A stretch of 39,863 nucleotides of DNA from Candidatus Avichristensenella intestinipullorum (GCA_018713305.1 DVFI01000112.1:1-39863), one strand, 5' to 3'. Counted from the stretch's first letter, positions 9,501 through 19,927 are shown. Made by a program: numbers and translations. Notes: generated by a model from the sequence alone, not told the origin.

Positions 9501-10838
9501 TTTCGCGCCGGCACCATCGGCACGCTGGCGGACAAGACGGCCTATGGGTTTGTGGCCAAATACCTGGAGGAGCGCGGCAAGCAGGCCAGCGAAGCCGAGA
9601 AGCAGCGCCTGGTGGCCGGCTGCGTGGGCGTCAAGCGCACCACAGGCCAGCATCCCGGCGGCATCGTCGTGCTGCCCAAGGACTACGAAATCTATCAGTT
9701 TACCGCCATACAGCACCCTGCCAACGATGTCAACAGCCCCATCGTGACCACGCACTATGATTTCAGCTCCATGCACGATGTGCTGGTCAAGCTGGATATC
9801 CTGGGGCATGACGATCCGACGATGATTAACATGCTGGAGCGCCTGACCGGCGTGAACGCGCGGGAGCTCCCCCTCAACGACGCGGGGGTCATGTCGCTGT
9901 TTACAAGCCCCGAGGCGCTGGGCGTAACGCCGGAGCAAATCCGATGCACGACGGGGACGCTCGGCATTCCGGAGTTCGGCACGCGCTTTGTGCGCGGCAT
10001 GCTGGACGATACCAAGCCGAAGACCATGGAGGAGCTGGTGCGCATTTCCGGCCTGTCGCACGGCACGGACGTATGGCTGGGCAATGCGGCGGATTTGATT
10101 GCGAGCAGGACCGCCACGCTTTCCGAATGCATCTGCACGCGCGACGATATCATGAACGCCCTGATGCTGCGCGGCGTGGCGCCCAAGATGTCCTTTACCA
10201 TCATGGAGAGCGTGCGCAAGGGCAAGGGCCTCACGCCCGAAATGGAAGAGGCCATGCGCGCGCAGGACACGCCGGACTGGTTTATCGATTCGTGCAAGAA
10301 AATCAAGTACATGTTCCCCAAGGGGCACGCGGTGGCCTATGTTACCATGGCGCTGCGCGTGGCCTGGTTTAAGCTGTACCGGCCGCAGGCGTATTACGCG
10401 GCGTATTATACCGTGCGTGCGGACGGGTTTGACATTGGGCTGATGCGACAGAGCGCGGAGGCGCTGCGCGAGAAACTGGATGATTTTGACGTGCGCGCCA
10501 AGGAGCTGACGGCAGCGGAGAAGGACCAGGTGACGCTGGCGGAAATCGCGCTGGAAATGGCGGCGCGGGGTATCGAGCTGCTGCCGATTGACCTGTATGC
10601 TTCGGATGCGGACACGTTCCTGCTGGAAGGCGACAAAATCCGCCCGCCGTTTACGGCCATTCCGGGGCTGGGGGCGAGCGCGGCGCAGGCGATGCGCGAG
10701 GCGCGCGAGGCGGGGGTGTTTCTGTCGGTGGAGGATTTGAAGATGCGGGCGAAGGTCTCCAGCGCGGTCATTGAGCTGCTGCGCGGGCATGGCGTGCTCA
10801 ACGGGCTGCCCGAGACAAGCCAGGTATCCCTTTTTTAG
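6531..10838 (+). CDS. polC: DNA polymerase III alpha subunit, PolC type
   Basis: Replicative polymerase of low-GC Gram-positive type. The 1435-residue product has an N-terminal domain, an OB fold (about 220-310), and a PHP domain starting at VELHLHTQMSSMDG. A 3'-5' proofreading exonuclease is inserted into it (DFETTGLAPKRD, with Asp424 and Glu426). The polymerase core carries a four-cysteine zinc site (CPCC from residue 909, and CPVCGAEC) and the catalytic PDIDLNFSG motif. The C-terminal part contains helix-hairpin-helix and tail modules. ATG 6531 lies behind GGAGGAG. Its presence, rather than a DnaE alone, supports a Firmicute host. Confidence 0.98.
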   Translation: MNWQSLLPAELEPLAAHLTLETAKVDRRATRLLVCFLADRLVGEKEYLALRGALQRHFPGVRVSLRVCSPALAGEARRELAQYAAFLTDCLARHFPGVRPWLQDAAWAMEGDRVVLTLHSAMALEYARKVGLDARLETLMLDVFRLRVQAVLCCQEDVDEQHKRLEALEAKAREAVREQAEQAAKETRSKPKREAEGRIMGAAIGAAQTTPVGELAEDSGRVTVRGEVIAADCRELSGGKMRLLTFSLTDYTGTIGCKALLFYSRRRQGGEESHAPTAEEIARVEAIAKAVRPGCWLTVRGDCQYDKFAREVVVRVSDIEAAQAPVREDRAERKRVELHLHTQMSSMDGVSSATALIAQAAAWGHPAVAVTDHGVLQAFPEAFAAAKKHGIKLIPGIEGYLIDEAVIVEGADERAVGSETVVLDFETTGLAPKRDRVIEIGAVKMAGEEIVGELSLMIDPGIPLPSKITEITGITNDMVRGQPRFEQAAEQLLDFIGDAALAAHNASFDVAFLQAELARCGMRWQGPVIDTLAFARKAYPTLKSHRLGAVCRHVGVSLKNAHRAVHDARATAQMLMKMLALAKGRGAETLQALNTAFVGGAIGEAHHVVLLATSQTGMTHLNRLVSEAHLHHFYRRPHIPRALLQQYREGLLVGSACESGELYRAVLDGRDEQTLSRIARFYDYLEIQPVGNNAFLVREGRVKDEDELRALNRRIVALGEKCGLPVVATGDVHFLRPQDAISRAILMAGMGFEDADQQAPLYFRTTDDMLEEFSYLGEKKALEVVVENPNRIAARVGEVRLFPPHPEGKETFQPFWEDAADNIRGMAEDGAKARYGDPLPALVRARLDKELGSIIGYGFATLYNIAQKLVAKSLSDGYLVGSRGSVGSSFVATMCGITEVNPLPPHYLCPCCHWSYFDEKHELASMGADLPPRRCPVCGAECRREGFDIPFEVFLGFKGDKVPDIDLNFSGVYQPIAHKYVEELFGQNNVFRAGTIGTLADKTAYGFVAKYLEERGKQASEAEKQRLVAGCVGVKRTTGQHPGGIVVLPKDYEIYQFTAIQHPANDVNSPIVTTHYDFSSMHDVLVKLDILGHDDPTMINMLERLTGVNARELPLNDAGVMSLFTSPEALGVTPEQIRCTTGTLGIPEFGTRFVRGMLDDTKPKTMEELVRISGLSHGTDVWLGNAADLIASRTATLSECICTRDDIMNALMLRGVAPKMSFTIMESVRKGKGLTPEMEEAMRAQDTPDWFIDSCKKIKYMFPKGHAVAYVTMALRVAWFKLYRPQAYYAAYYTVRADGFDIGLMRQSAEALREKLDDFDVRAKELTAAEKDQVTLAEIALEMAARGIELLPIDLYASDADTFLLEGDKIRPPFTAIPGLGASAAQAMREAREAGVFLSVEDLKMRAKVSSAVIELLRGHGVLNGLPETSQVSLF

Positions 10839-10888
10839 CGCAGCCGCCGAAAGCCCGGGAATTTCTTTGCGCCGTGCGCATCGGGGGC

Positions 10889-10917
10889 TTGTTTTCTTTA
10901 TGATGTCGTGATATAAT
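10889..10917 (+). promoter_or_regulatory. Strong extended -10 promoter of the rimP-nusA-infB operon
   Basis: TTGTTT at 10889-10894 and a perfect TATAAT at 10912-10917 are separated by 17 bases, and TG at 10909-10910 gives an extended -10 element. The expected transcription start is near 10923-10925, 50 bases after the end of polC is cleared, leaving a leader of about 105 bases before rimP. This is the best promoter by sequence in the window. Confidence 0.8.
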
Positions 10918-10922
10918 ACCTT

Positions 10923-11013
10923 CCGTGGGTTTGCCGATAGGGTTTGTAGCGTGTTGTAGAGAGAGTGGGACGTCCCGCTCTTTTATGTTGAAAGGGCCTA
11001 TCGCACGCCACGG
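10923..11013 (+). promoter_or_regulatory. Structured leader RNA of rimP operon with internal terminator hairpin
   Basis: The leader can form a long closing helix: CCGTGG (10923-10928) pairs with CCACGG (11008-11013), and CGATAGG (10935-10941) pairs with CCTATCG (10997-11003). Inside it lies a second hairpin, GAGTGGG (10963-10969) with CCCGCTC (10974-10980), loop ACGT, followed by TTTT. The closing helix ends five bases before the rimP Shine-Dalgarno sequence (AAAGGAG, 11018-11024). The hairpin with a short U-tract looks like a weak intrinsic terminator. In Bacillus subtilis NusA is known to regulate its own operon by NusA-dependent termination in this leader, so an equivalent attenuator is likely here. 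Confidence 0.65.
10963..10984 (+). terminator. Weak intrinsic terminator (attenuator) in rimP leader
   Basis: Seven-base-pair stem GAGTGGG/CCCGCTC with one G-U pair, a four-base ACGT loop, and an uninterrupted run of only four T residues. Additional A-U and G-U pairs can extend the base. The short U-tract predicts inefficient termination unless a factor such as NusA helps, which suits an attenuator in front of nusA. Confidence 0.6.
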
Positions 11014-11029
11014 AAGTAAAGGAGCGTAT

Positions 11030-11509
11030 ATGCCGCAAAGGGATCTCCATGGGTTTGTGGCGCCGCTGTGCGAAAAGCTGGCGGCGGAAATGGGCTATGA
11101 GCTGGTGGACGCCGAGCTGGTCAAGGAAGGACCGGGGCGGTATCTGCGCATCTATCTGGACAAGGCGGGCGGCATTACGCTGGACGATTGCGAGCGCTTT
11201 CACCGGGCGGTACAGCCCCGGGTGGAACAGGTGGATTATGATTTCCTGGAGGTCTGCTCGCCGGGTCTGGACAGGCCGCTGAAGACGGACAGGGATTTTG
11301 CGCGCGCGCTGAACACGCCGGTAGAAGTCAAACTGTACAAACCAATGGATGGCAGAAAAACATATCAGGGCACCCTGGCCGGGTTTGACAGGGAAACGCT
11401 GCGCCTTCTGACGGACGAAGGCGAGGTATGCGTGGGCCGGAAGGCCGCCGCGCAGATAAAGCCTGTGATTATCTTTGAAGACGAAGACGGGGGAGAAAGC
11501 GAGCTATGA
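11030..11509 (+). CDS. rimP: Ribosome maturation factor RimP
   Basis: RimP assists 30S subunit maturation. The product has 159 residues. It contains the N-terminal alpha/beta domain with GYELVDAELVKEG, the RIYLDKAGGITLDDCERFH segment, DYDFLEVCSPGLDRPL that marks the family, and a C-terminal SH3-like domain. The frame is open back to 10925, but that region forms the structured leader. ATG 11030 follows AAAGGAG at 11018-11024. It overlaps nusA by ATGA and is the first gene of the operon. Confidence 0.95.
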   Translation: MPQRDLHGFVAPLCEKLAAEMGYELVDAELVKEGPGRYLRIYLDKAGGITLDDCERFHRAVQPRVEQVDYDFLEVCSPGLDRPLKTDRDFARALNTPVEVKLYKPMDGRKTYQGTLAGFDRETLRLLTDEGEVCVGRKAAAQIKPVIIFEDEDGGESEL

Positions 11510-12630
11510 ACAGGGAAGTCATCGAGGCCGTCGGCCTGCTTGCCAAAGAAAAGGGAATCAGCAAGGAAGTGCTCTTCAGCGCGATTGAGGAGGCGCTCAA
11601 ATCCGCCTATCGCAAAAACTTCAAAAAGGGCACGGTCAGCGGGCAGAACGTGGATGTCTCGATAGACCGGACGACCGGCGCGGTGCAGGTGTTTGCGCGC
11701 AAAATCATTGTGGAGAATGTCGAGGACGACTCGCAGGAGATTTCCCTGCAGGAGGCGCGCGGCATTCAGCCCAACTATGACGTGGGCGATATCGTCAAGG
11801 TGGAAGTGACGCCGGGCGACTTTGGCCGCGTGGCCGCGCAGACGGCCAAGCAGGTGATTATGCAGCGCATCCGCGAGGCGGAGCAGGGCATCATTTACGA
11901 CGAATATATCGAGAAAGAAAACGAAATCCTCACCGCCATTGTGCAGCGCGTGGAAGGCAAGAACGTGTATGTGGAACTGGGCAAGACGGAAGGCATTATC
12001 GAGGCGCAGGGCCAGATGCCGGGCGAGGAATACAACGTTAACGACCGTATCAAGGTATATGTGCTGGAGGTGCAGCGCACGACCAAGGGGCCTCAGGTGG
12101 TCGTCTCCCGGACGCATCCGGGGCTGATCAAGCGCCTGTTCGAGCTGGAATCGCCCGAGATTCAGAACGGCACGGTGCAAATCAAGTCCATCGCGCGCGA
12201 GGCGGGCTCCCGCACGAAGATGGCCGTTTTCTCCGTCGACCCGATGATCGATCCGGTCGGCAGCTGCGTCGGTCCCCGCGGCATGCGCGTGGAGCATGTG
12301 GTGGCGGAACTGAAAAACGAAAAAATCGACATCATCAAGTGGTCTGCGGACCCTGCCGAGTTTATCGCAAACGCGCTCAATCCCGCGCGCGTGCTGAGCG
12401 TCTTTATCGCCGAGGACGCCAAGGCCTGCCGCGTGATTGTGCCGGACAATCAGCTCTCCCTGGCCATCGGCAAGGAAGGCCAGAACGCGCGCCTTGCCGT
12501 CAAACTGACGGGCTGGAAGATAGACATCAAGAGCCAGTCGCAGGCGACGGAGATGCTGGACGGCGCGGAGGAAGCGCTCGAGGCGCCGGAAGAGCCGTAT
12601 GACGGCGCGGAGGAGGAACCGCTGGCGTGA
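11506..12630 (+). CDS. nusA: Transcription termination/antitermination factor NusA
   Basis: NusA binds RNA polymerase and nascent RNA and promotes pausing and intrinsic termination. The 374-residue product has the N-terminal polymerase-binding domain, an S1 domain (about 130-200, ILTAIVQRVEGKNVYVELG), and two KH domains including DPVGSCVGPRGMRV and LAIGKEGQNARLAVKLTGW. It lacks the C-terminal acidic repeats of the E. coli protein, as usual in Firmicutes, and ends with a short acidic tail. It overlaps rimP upstream (ATGA) and ylxR downstream (GTGA). It may control its own operon through the leader hairpin at 10963-10984. Confidence 0.97.
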   Translation: MNREVIEAVGLLAKEKGISKEVLFSAIEEALKSAYRKNFKKGTVSGQNVDVSIDRTTGAVQVFARKIIVENVEDDSQEISLQEARGIQPNYDVGDIVKVEVTPGDFGRVAAQTAKQVIMQRIREAEQGIIYDEYIEKENEILTAIVQRVEGKNVYVELGKTEGIIEAQGQMPGEEYNVNDRIKVYVLEVQRTTKGPQVVVSRTHPGLIKRLFELESPEIQNGTVQIKSIAREAGSRTKMAVFSVDPMIDPVGSCVGPRGMRVEHVVAELKNEKIDIIKWSADPAEFIANALNPARVLSVFIAEDAKACRVIVPDNQLSLAIGKEGQNARLAVKLTGWKIDIKSQSQATEMLDGAEEALEAPEEPYDGAEEEPLA

Positions 12631-12896
12631 AAACGCGGAAGGTGCCCATGCGCATGTGCGTGGGCTGTCGGGAAATGAAGCCCAAGCGCGAGCTGCTCCG
12701 GGTGGTCAAGCCGCCGGAGGGAGAACCGGTATTCGACCGCACGGGCAAGCTGGCAGGCCGGGGCGCATACGTTTGTCCCAGCGCGGAATGCCTGAAGCGG
12801 GCCGTGAAAACCCGTCAGCTCGAGCGCGCGCTGGAACATCCCATCGACGCGGCGGTCTTTGAGGCGCTCAGCGCCTCCCTGGAAGCCCATGGATGA
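12627..12896 (+). CDS. rnpM: YlxR-family RNA-binding protein (RNase P modulator RnpM)
   Basis: Small basic RNA-binding protein of 89 residues of the YlxR (DUF448) family. It contains the family opening MRMCVGCREMKPKRELLRVV and the GRGAYVCPSAECLKRA segment. In B. subtilis YlxR has been reported to bind RNase P RNA and lower its activity, hence RnpM; whether that applies here is inferred. GTG 12627 overlaps the nusA stop, and the end overlaps ylxQ by eight bases. The nusA-ylxR-ylxQ-infB order is strongly conserved in Firmicutes. Confidence 0.93.
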   Translation: MKTRKVPMRMCVGCREMKPKRELLRVVKPPEGEPVFDRTGKLAGRGAYVCPSAECLKRAVKTRQLERALEHPIDAAVFEALSASLEAHG

Positions 12897-13188
12897 GGCC
12901 AAAGCGCTGGGATTCCTGGGCCTGGCGGCCCGGGCGGGCCAGGTGACCAGCGGCGACGGGCTGTGCGAGCGCGAGGTGCGCGCAGGGCGCGCGGCGCTGG
13001 TGCTGCTGGACGAAGGCGTATCCGACAACACGCGCGACAAATACCGCGGTCTATGCGCGGCCAGACGGGTACCGCTGTATGAAATCAGCGCGGATGCGCT
13101 GGGGAAAGCCATTGGCAAGCCAAACCGCCTGATTGCGGCGGTGGCGAAAGGGCCGTTGGCGCAAAAGCTGGAAGGGCTGCTGCAGTAG
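12889..13188 (+). CDS. ylxQ: L7Ae-family ribosomal protein-like YlxQ
   Basis: The 99-residue product belongs to the L7Ae/L30e/S12e family, whose members bind kink-turn RNA. It opens with LGFLGLAARAGQVTSGDG, has the central LVLLDEGVSDNTRDKY and ends with GKPNRLIAAVAKGPLA, which fits YlxQ of the nusA operon. The frame is open from 12859, but ATG 12889 inside the ylxR end fits the family start. The target RNA of YlxQ is not known with certainty. Confidence 0.92.
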   Translation: MDEAKALGFLGLAARAGQVTSGDGLCEREVRAGRAALVLLDEGVSDNTRDKYRGLCAARRVPLYEISADALGKAIGKPNRLIAAVAKGPLAQKLEGLLQ

Positions 13189-13230
13189 CGGCGGCCAGAC
13201 CCATATTCTATGCGGGGGTGCAAGGGCAGA

Positions 13231-16047
<2,817 letters not shown>

Positions 16048-16083
16048 GCGCCCGGCCTCTCCGGTCCTTAAAGGAGGAGCAGC

Positions 16084-16497
16084 ATGAGCTTTGAGCGCAT
16101 TGACCGCATCAGCGAAGAGGTGCGCCGCGAGGTGGACAGCATTTTGCGCGAGGATGTGCGCGATCCCCGCGTAACCGGTACCTGGTCGATTACGCGCGCG
16201 GACGTGACGCGCGATTTGCGCTACGCGAAAATCCGCATCAGCGTGCTGGAGGACGAGCTGCGTCAGCCGATGCTGACAGCGCTTAAGAACGCGGCGGGCT
16301 TTATTCGGCATGAACTGGGCAGACGCCTGAACCTGCGCTATACGCCGGAGGTTCTCTTTGAGATAGACAACAACATCGCCTATGGCGTGCATATCGCCTC
16401 GGTCCTGGCGGACGTGCTGCCTCAGGCAGGAGAAGAAAAGGGCGAAAGGGCAGACGCATCGAAGGAAGAGGCGGACGATGAACGAGACGCTCCATGA
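16084..16497 (+). CDS. rbfA: Ribosome-binding factor A
   Basis: RbfA is a 30S assembly factor of KH-like fold. The product has 137 residues. It shows the typical N-terminus FERIDRISEEVRREVDSIL, DVRDPRVTG, ITRADVTRDLRYAKIRISVL and LNLRYTPEVLFEIDNNI. Beyond the core is an acidic and lysine-containing tail of about 25 residues. AAAGGAGGAG precedes ATG 16084. The end overlaps nrnA by 20 bases. Confidence 0.96.
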   Translation: MSFERIDRISEEVRREVDSILREDVRDPRVTGTWSITRADVTRDLRYAKIRISVLEDELRQPMLTALKNAAGFIRHELGRRLNLRYTPEVLFEIDNNIAYGVHIASVLADVLPQAGEEKGERADASKEEADDERDAP

Positions 16498-17452
16498 GTT
16501 GGCCTGCGCGCTGCGCGCGGCGGAAGATATCCTGTTGATTGCTCATGTTTCCCCGGACGGCGATACCTGCGGCTCGGCGCTTGCGCTGCGCCGCGCGCTT
16601 GTTTCCATGGGCAAGCAGGTGCGCGTGGCCTGCGAAAACCCCGTGCCGCGCATCTACGCGGACCTGGACGGGGCGGAAACGGTCTGCGCGCCGGAGGCAT
16701 GGGCAGGGCATGTGTTTGACCTGGCCGTGGCGGTGGACGTGAGCGATGTCGGCAGGCTGGGCGCATGCGCGGCGCTGTTTGACGCGGCGCGCGACACGGC
16801 GCAGATTGACCATCATGCGACCAATCCGGGCTACGCGCGCATCAACTGCATCCGTTCTCCCCTGTCGGCCACGGGCGTGCTGGTAGGGGAGCTGCTGGAG
16901 CTGCTGGGCGTGCCGCTGGATATGCCGACGGCCCGTTGTCTGTTTGTTGCGGTGGCGACCGATACGGGCAACTTCAAGCAGTTCAACACCGATGCGGCGG
17001 CGCTGCGCCTGGCCGCGCGCTGCGTGGAGGCGGGCATAGACGTATCGGACATTTCCCGGCGGGTCTTTGATTTGCGGCCGCTGGCCCAGACGCGGCTCAT
17101 TGGCCGCGCGCTGGAGAGCATGGAAATCCTGGGCGGCGGCAGCGTGGCCGTGATGCGCCTGACGCAGGAGGATTTTGACCGCTGCGGCGCGCTGGGCGAG
17201 CATACCGAGGGCATCATCAACTTCGGCATCAACACCGAGGGCGTCGCCATGGCCTGCCTGTTAAGCCAGCGGGGCGATGCGGTCAAGGGGAGCATGCGCT
17301 CGCTGCGCCCCTATAATGTGGCGCGGGTCGCCATGGCGCTGGGCGGCGGCGGACATGAGCAGGCCGCGGGGTTTACCTGCAAGGCGCCCATGGAAGATGT
17401 CTGCGCGCGCGTGCAGCAGCTGCTGCTGGCCGAAAGGGAACGCCACGGATGA
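16478..17452 (+). CDS. nrnA: DHH-family nanoRNase / pAp phosphatase NrnA
   Basis: Bifunctional enzyme that degrades very short RNAs and dephosphorylates pAp. The 324-residue product has the DHH phosphoesterase motifs HVSPDGDTCGSA, AVDVSDVGR and QIDHHATNPGY, and the C-terminal DHHA1 domain with ALGGGGHEQAAGF. The frame is open upstream, but ATG 16478 behind GAAGGAAGAGG matches the family start. It overlaps rbfA, and truB starts inside its stop codon (ATGA). The order rbfA-nrnA-truB is the usual one in Firmicutes. Confidence 0.94.
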   Translation: MNETLHELACALRAAEDILLIAHVSPDGDTCGSALALRRALVSMGKQVRVACENPVPRIYADLDGAETVCAPEAWAGHVFDLAVAVDVSDVGRLGACAALFDAARDTAQIDHHATNPGYARINCIRSPLSATGVLVGELLELLGVPLDMPTARCLFVAVATDTGNFKQFNTDAAALRLAARCVEAGIDVSDISRRVFDLRPLAQTRLIGRALESMEILGGGSVAVMRLTQEDFDRCGALGEHTEGIINFGINTEGVAMACLLSQRGDAVKGSMRSLRPYNVARVAMALGGGGHEQAAGFTCKAPMEDVCARVQQLLLAERERHG

Positions 17453-18327
17453 ACGGGTTTTTGAATTTGCTCAAGCCGCCGGGCATGACGTCTTCCGACG
17501 CGGTGGTGGCTGTCCGCCGGACGCTGGCCGGCGAAAAAACGGGGCATGCGGGAACGCTCGACCCGGAAGCCGCAGGGGTGCTGCCCATCATGATTGGCAA
17601 GGCCGCGCGGCTGTTTGACGTGCTGGCGGACAAGGAAAAGGAGTATATTGCCGAAATCTGCATGGGATGCGCGACGGATACCCAGGACGCGCAGGGAACG
17701 GTAACGCACACGGGCGCATGGAAGGGCGACTGGCAGGCGCTTCGGGACGCCATGCCGGCGCTGACCGGCGAGAGCCTGCAGACGCCGCCCCAGTATTCGG
17801 CGCTGAAGGTGGGCGGAAAGCCGGCGTACCGGCTGGCGCGCGGGGGCGAGACGGCGCAGCTTGCGCCCAGGCCCGTGCGGGTGGATGCGATAGAGTTTCT
17901 GGAGGCAACCGGCCCTGACACCGCGCTTTTGCGCATCGCCTGCGGGCGGGGCGTTTATGTGCGCACCCTGTGCCATGACCTGGGCGCGCGGGCCGGATGT
18001 CCGGCGCACATGCGCTTTCTGCTGCGCACGCGCACGGGCGCGTTTTGTCTGGAGGATGCGGTTACGCTGGAGGAATGGATGGCGGCGGAGGACCGGTCGG
18101 CGCTGCTGACGCCTCTGGATGCCCCGATACGCCATTTGCCCCGTGCGGACGTGGCCGCCCGCTTTGCGGGCGCCTGCCGGAACGGAGCGGCGATGCAATC
18201 GTTTGAGGCGCTGGACAAGGGGGCCAGGGAAGGCGGCCCGGTGCGCGTGTATTGCGGCGGGGTGTTTGCGGGCCTGGCGCGCTGGCGCGAAGGCGCGCTG
18301 CGCTTTCAGGCGATGCTGATGGACTGA
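17449..18327 (+). CDS. truB: tRNA pseudouridine(55) synthase TruB
   Basis: TruB makes pseudouridine 55 in the T-loop of tRNAs. The 292-residue product starts NGFLNLLKPPGMTSSDAV and has the catalytic loop GHAGTLDPEAAGVLPI with Asp38. Further motifs are TPPQYSALKVGGKPAY, and GVYVRTLCHDLGA near the end of the catalytic domain, with a C-terminal PUA-like part. ATG 17449 overlaps the nrnA stop. In many Firmicutes ribF follows; here nth follows after 16 bases. Confidence 0.96.
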   Translation: MNGFLNLLKPPGMTSSDAVVAVRRTLAGEKTGHAGTLDPEAAGVLPIMIGKAARLFDVLADKEKEYIAEICMGCATDTQDAQGTVTHTGAWKGDWQALRDAMPALTGESLQTPPQYSALKVGGKPAYRLARGGETAQLAPRPVRVDAIEFLEATGPDTALLRIACGRGVYVRTLCHDLGARAGCPAHMRFLLRTRTGAFCLEDAVTLEEWMAAEDRSALLTPLDAPIRHLPRADVAARFAGACRNGAAMQSFEALDKGAREGGPVRVYCGGVFAGLARWREGALRFQAMLMD

Positions 18328-18343
18328 AAAAGGAGCGGGCGCT

Positions 18344-18976
18344 GTGTCTGACAAGGAGCACATTCTGGCCGAGCTGCGCAGGCTATACCCGGAAGCCAAG
18401 CCTGAGCTGCATTTTTCCAATCCGTACGAGACGCTGGTGGCTACCATGCTTTCCGCCCAGTGTACGGACAAACAGGTCAACAAGGTAACCGAAAAGCTGT
18501 TCCCGCTGTTCCCCGACGCGTTCGCCATGGCGAAGCTGTCGGCGGAGGAGCTGCATCCTTATATTGCCTCGTGCGGCTTTCGGAGCAAGGCGGACAACAT
18601 TACCGCCGCCTGCCGCATCCTGGTCGAGCAGTACGGCGGCCAGGTTCCGCGCACGATGGAAGAGCTGACGGCCCTGCCGGGCGTCGGAAGAAAGACCGCC
18701 AACGTGGTCATGGCCAATGCATTTGGCATTCCGACGCTGGCGGTGGATACGCATGTATTTCGTGTTTCCAATCGGCTGGGGCTGGCAGACGCCAGGGACG
18801 TGCTGCAGACGGAACGGCAGCTGATGGAGGCGATAGCGCGCGAGGACTGGATAGAGGCGCACCATTGGCTGATTTACCACGGGCGCAGGGTGTGCGGCGC
18901 GCGCAGGCCGGCATGCGAGCGCTGCACGCTGGCTTCCTGGTGCAAATATGCGCGGCAGGCGCGGGAGGCCGGCTGA
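18344..18976 (+). CDS. nth: Endonuclease III
   Basis: Bifunctional DNA glycosylase/AP lyase that removes oxidised pyrimidines. The 210-residue product has the helix-hairpin-helix LPGVGRKTANVVMANAF, with catalytic Lys117 and the second catalytic residue Asp135 in VDTHVFRVSNRLGL. The C-terminal 4Fe-4S motif is C-x6-C-x2-C-x5-C (Cys184, 191, 194, 200). The start is GTG 18344 behind AAAGGAGCGGGCGCT. Its 16-base spacing from truB suggests it is the last gene of the long operon. It faces the DUF3021 gene across a 34-base gap. Confidence 0.96.
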   Translation: MSDKEHILAELRRLYPEAKPELHFSNPYETLVATMLSAQCTDKQVNKVTEKLFPLFPDAFAMAKLSAEELHPYIASCGFRSKADNITAACRILVEQYGGQVPRTMEELTALPGVGRKTANVVMANAFGIPTLAVDTHVFRVSNRLGLADARDVLQTERQLMEAIAREDWIEAHHWLIYHGRRVCGARRPACERCTLASWCKYARQAREAG

Positions 18977-19010
18977 AGCAGGCGAGGCGCCGGGCCCGCC
19001 GCGCTGCGGT

Positions 19011-19439
19011 TTACTGTGTCTTCCGCTGCTGCACCTTTGCGTTGAGCCTCTGGGCTTCGCACCGATAGTAGGCGCAGAAGCCGAGCCATACCACAAAGGC
19101 GGTGGCAATCATGGCGGCGATGATGGCCAGAACCGTCCAGAGGCCAAGCTCCGTGGGAATCCATCCGACGGCGAAGGCCACCAGCAGCATGACCGCGCAG
19201 CCGATGCCCATGTGGAACAGGACTTGCAGGGGGCGGGGCAGCCGGTCGTTATCGTAAATCACAGAAGGAACGGAAAAGCCTGCGCCGACGGCCAGGGCGC
19301 CCAGTACCATCCGGGTATACGACCCGTTCTCCAGGAGGAAGCGGCCCTGGCTGATGATATCGAACACGATGCCGAAGAGGCAAAACAGGGTGCAGCTAAT
19401 CGGTATGCCGGTCAGCAATCTCATGCATACTTTTTTCAT
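19011..19439 (-). CDS. DUF3021 family membrane protein, partner of LytTR regulator
   Basis: The 142-residue product has four hydrophobic segments: about residues 8-28, 43-62, 76-97 and 100-125. It looks like DUF3021 proteins, which lie next to stand-alone LytTR regulators. ATG 19439 has an excellent TAAGGAGG. It follows the LytTR gene by 14 bases on the same strand and is surely in its operon. In streptococcal LytTR regulatory systems (HdrRM, BrsRM) the membrane protein restrains the regulator; a similar role is inferred here. The C-terminus is short, basic and probably cytosolic. Confidence 0.82.
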   Translation of the reverse strand: MKKVCMRLLTGIPISCTLFCLFGIVFDIISQGRFLLENGSYTRMVLGALAVGAGFSVPSVIYDNDRLPRPLQVLFHMGIGCAVMLLVAFAVGWIPTELGLWTVLAIIAAMIATAFVVWLGFCAYYRCEAQRLNAKVQQRKTQ

Positions 19440-19453
19440 TGCAGATAACCTCC

Positions 19454-19888
19454 TTACAGTCCGAAATACGCCTTGAACGCAGGCAGGTATTTTCGGGAAA
19501 TATAGTCCTTGCAGCCGTTTTTCAGGACGCAGCAGACGGCGCCCTGGAAGGACGGCGCGATGCTGTCAATCATGCTCAGATTGACGAGGGTGCCTTTGGA
19601 TATGCGCATGAATCCGTCGCCGAGCAGTGCTTCCCATTCGTAGAGGCGTTTGCCGGAGGTGTACGTTTGCTTTTCACAGCGGATATTCGTCCGCCCGTCC
19701 TCAACCTGCACCATGTAAATGTCGGCGGGCCGCAAAAGAACCGTGCGCTCCCGTGCGTCGGTCGCAAGGAGCGACTGCTTCGCGCTGAAAAGGTCGAGAA
19801 GCCTGCGGATTTCTTCCGTCAGCGCCGGAGCATGGATGACCGCGTAGGCTTCGGTCAGTTCCGGTGAGAGTTTGAGCTCAACTTTCAT
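19454..19888 (-). CDS. LytTR-domain DNA-binding regulator
   Basis: The 144-residue product consists of a short N-terminal helical segment (about 1-40, KVELKLSPELTEAYAVI onwards) and a C-terminal LytTR domain. The domain core VLLRPADIYMVQVEDGRT, the KRLYEWEALL segment, FMRISKGTLVNLSMIDSI and the final YISRKYLPAFKAYFGL fit the family. No receiver domain is present, so it is a stand-alone regulator. ATG 19888 follows AGAAGGA. Together with the DUF3021 gene it forms a two-gene LytTR regulatory system; target genes are unknown, and such systems usually activate their own promoter. Confidence 0.88.
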   Translation of the reverse strand: MKVELKLSPELTEAYAVIHAPALTEEIRRLLDLFSAKQSLLATDARERTVLLRPADIYMVQVEDGRTNIRCEKQTYTSGKRLYEWEALLGDGFMRISKGTLVNLSMIDSIAPSFQGAVCCVLKNGCKDYISRKYLPAFKAYFGL

Positions 19889-19927
19889 GCTTCCATTCCT
19901 TCTTTCCCATGGTGTGCCGGCAGGGAT

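Noticed and set aside
6309..10790. A 1493-codon open frame on the minus strand opposite polC and the ispG end
   Set aside because: It is the antisense shadow of a GC-rich gene with G/C at third positions; composition is low-complexity (His, Arg, Gln, Ala), with no known domain. PolC on the other strand has complete motifs.
13210..13230. Upstream ATG of infB
   Set aside because: It would add only seven residues, MRGCKGR, without a ribosome binding site; ATG 13231 matches the family start better.
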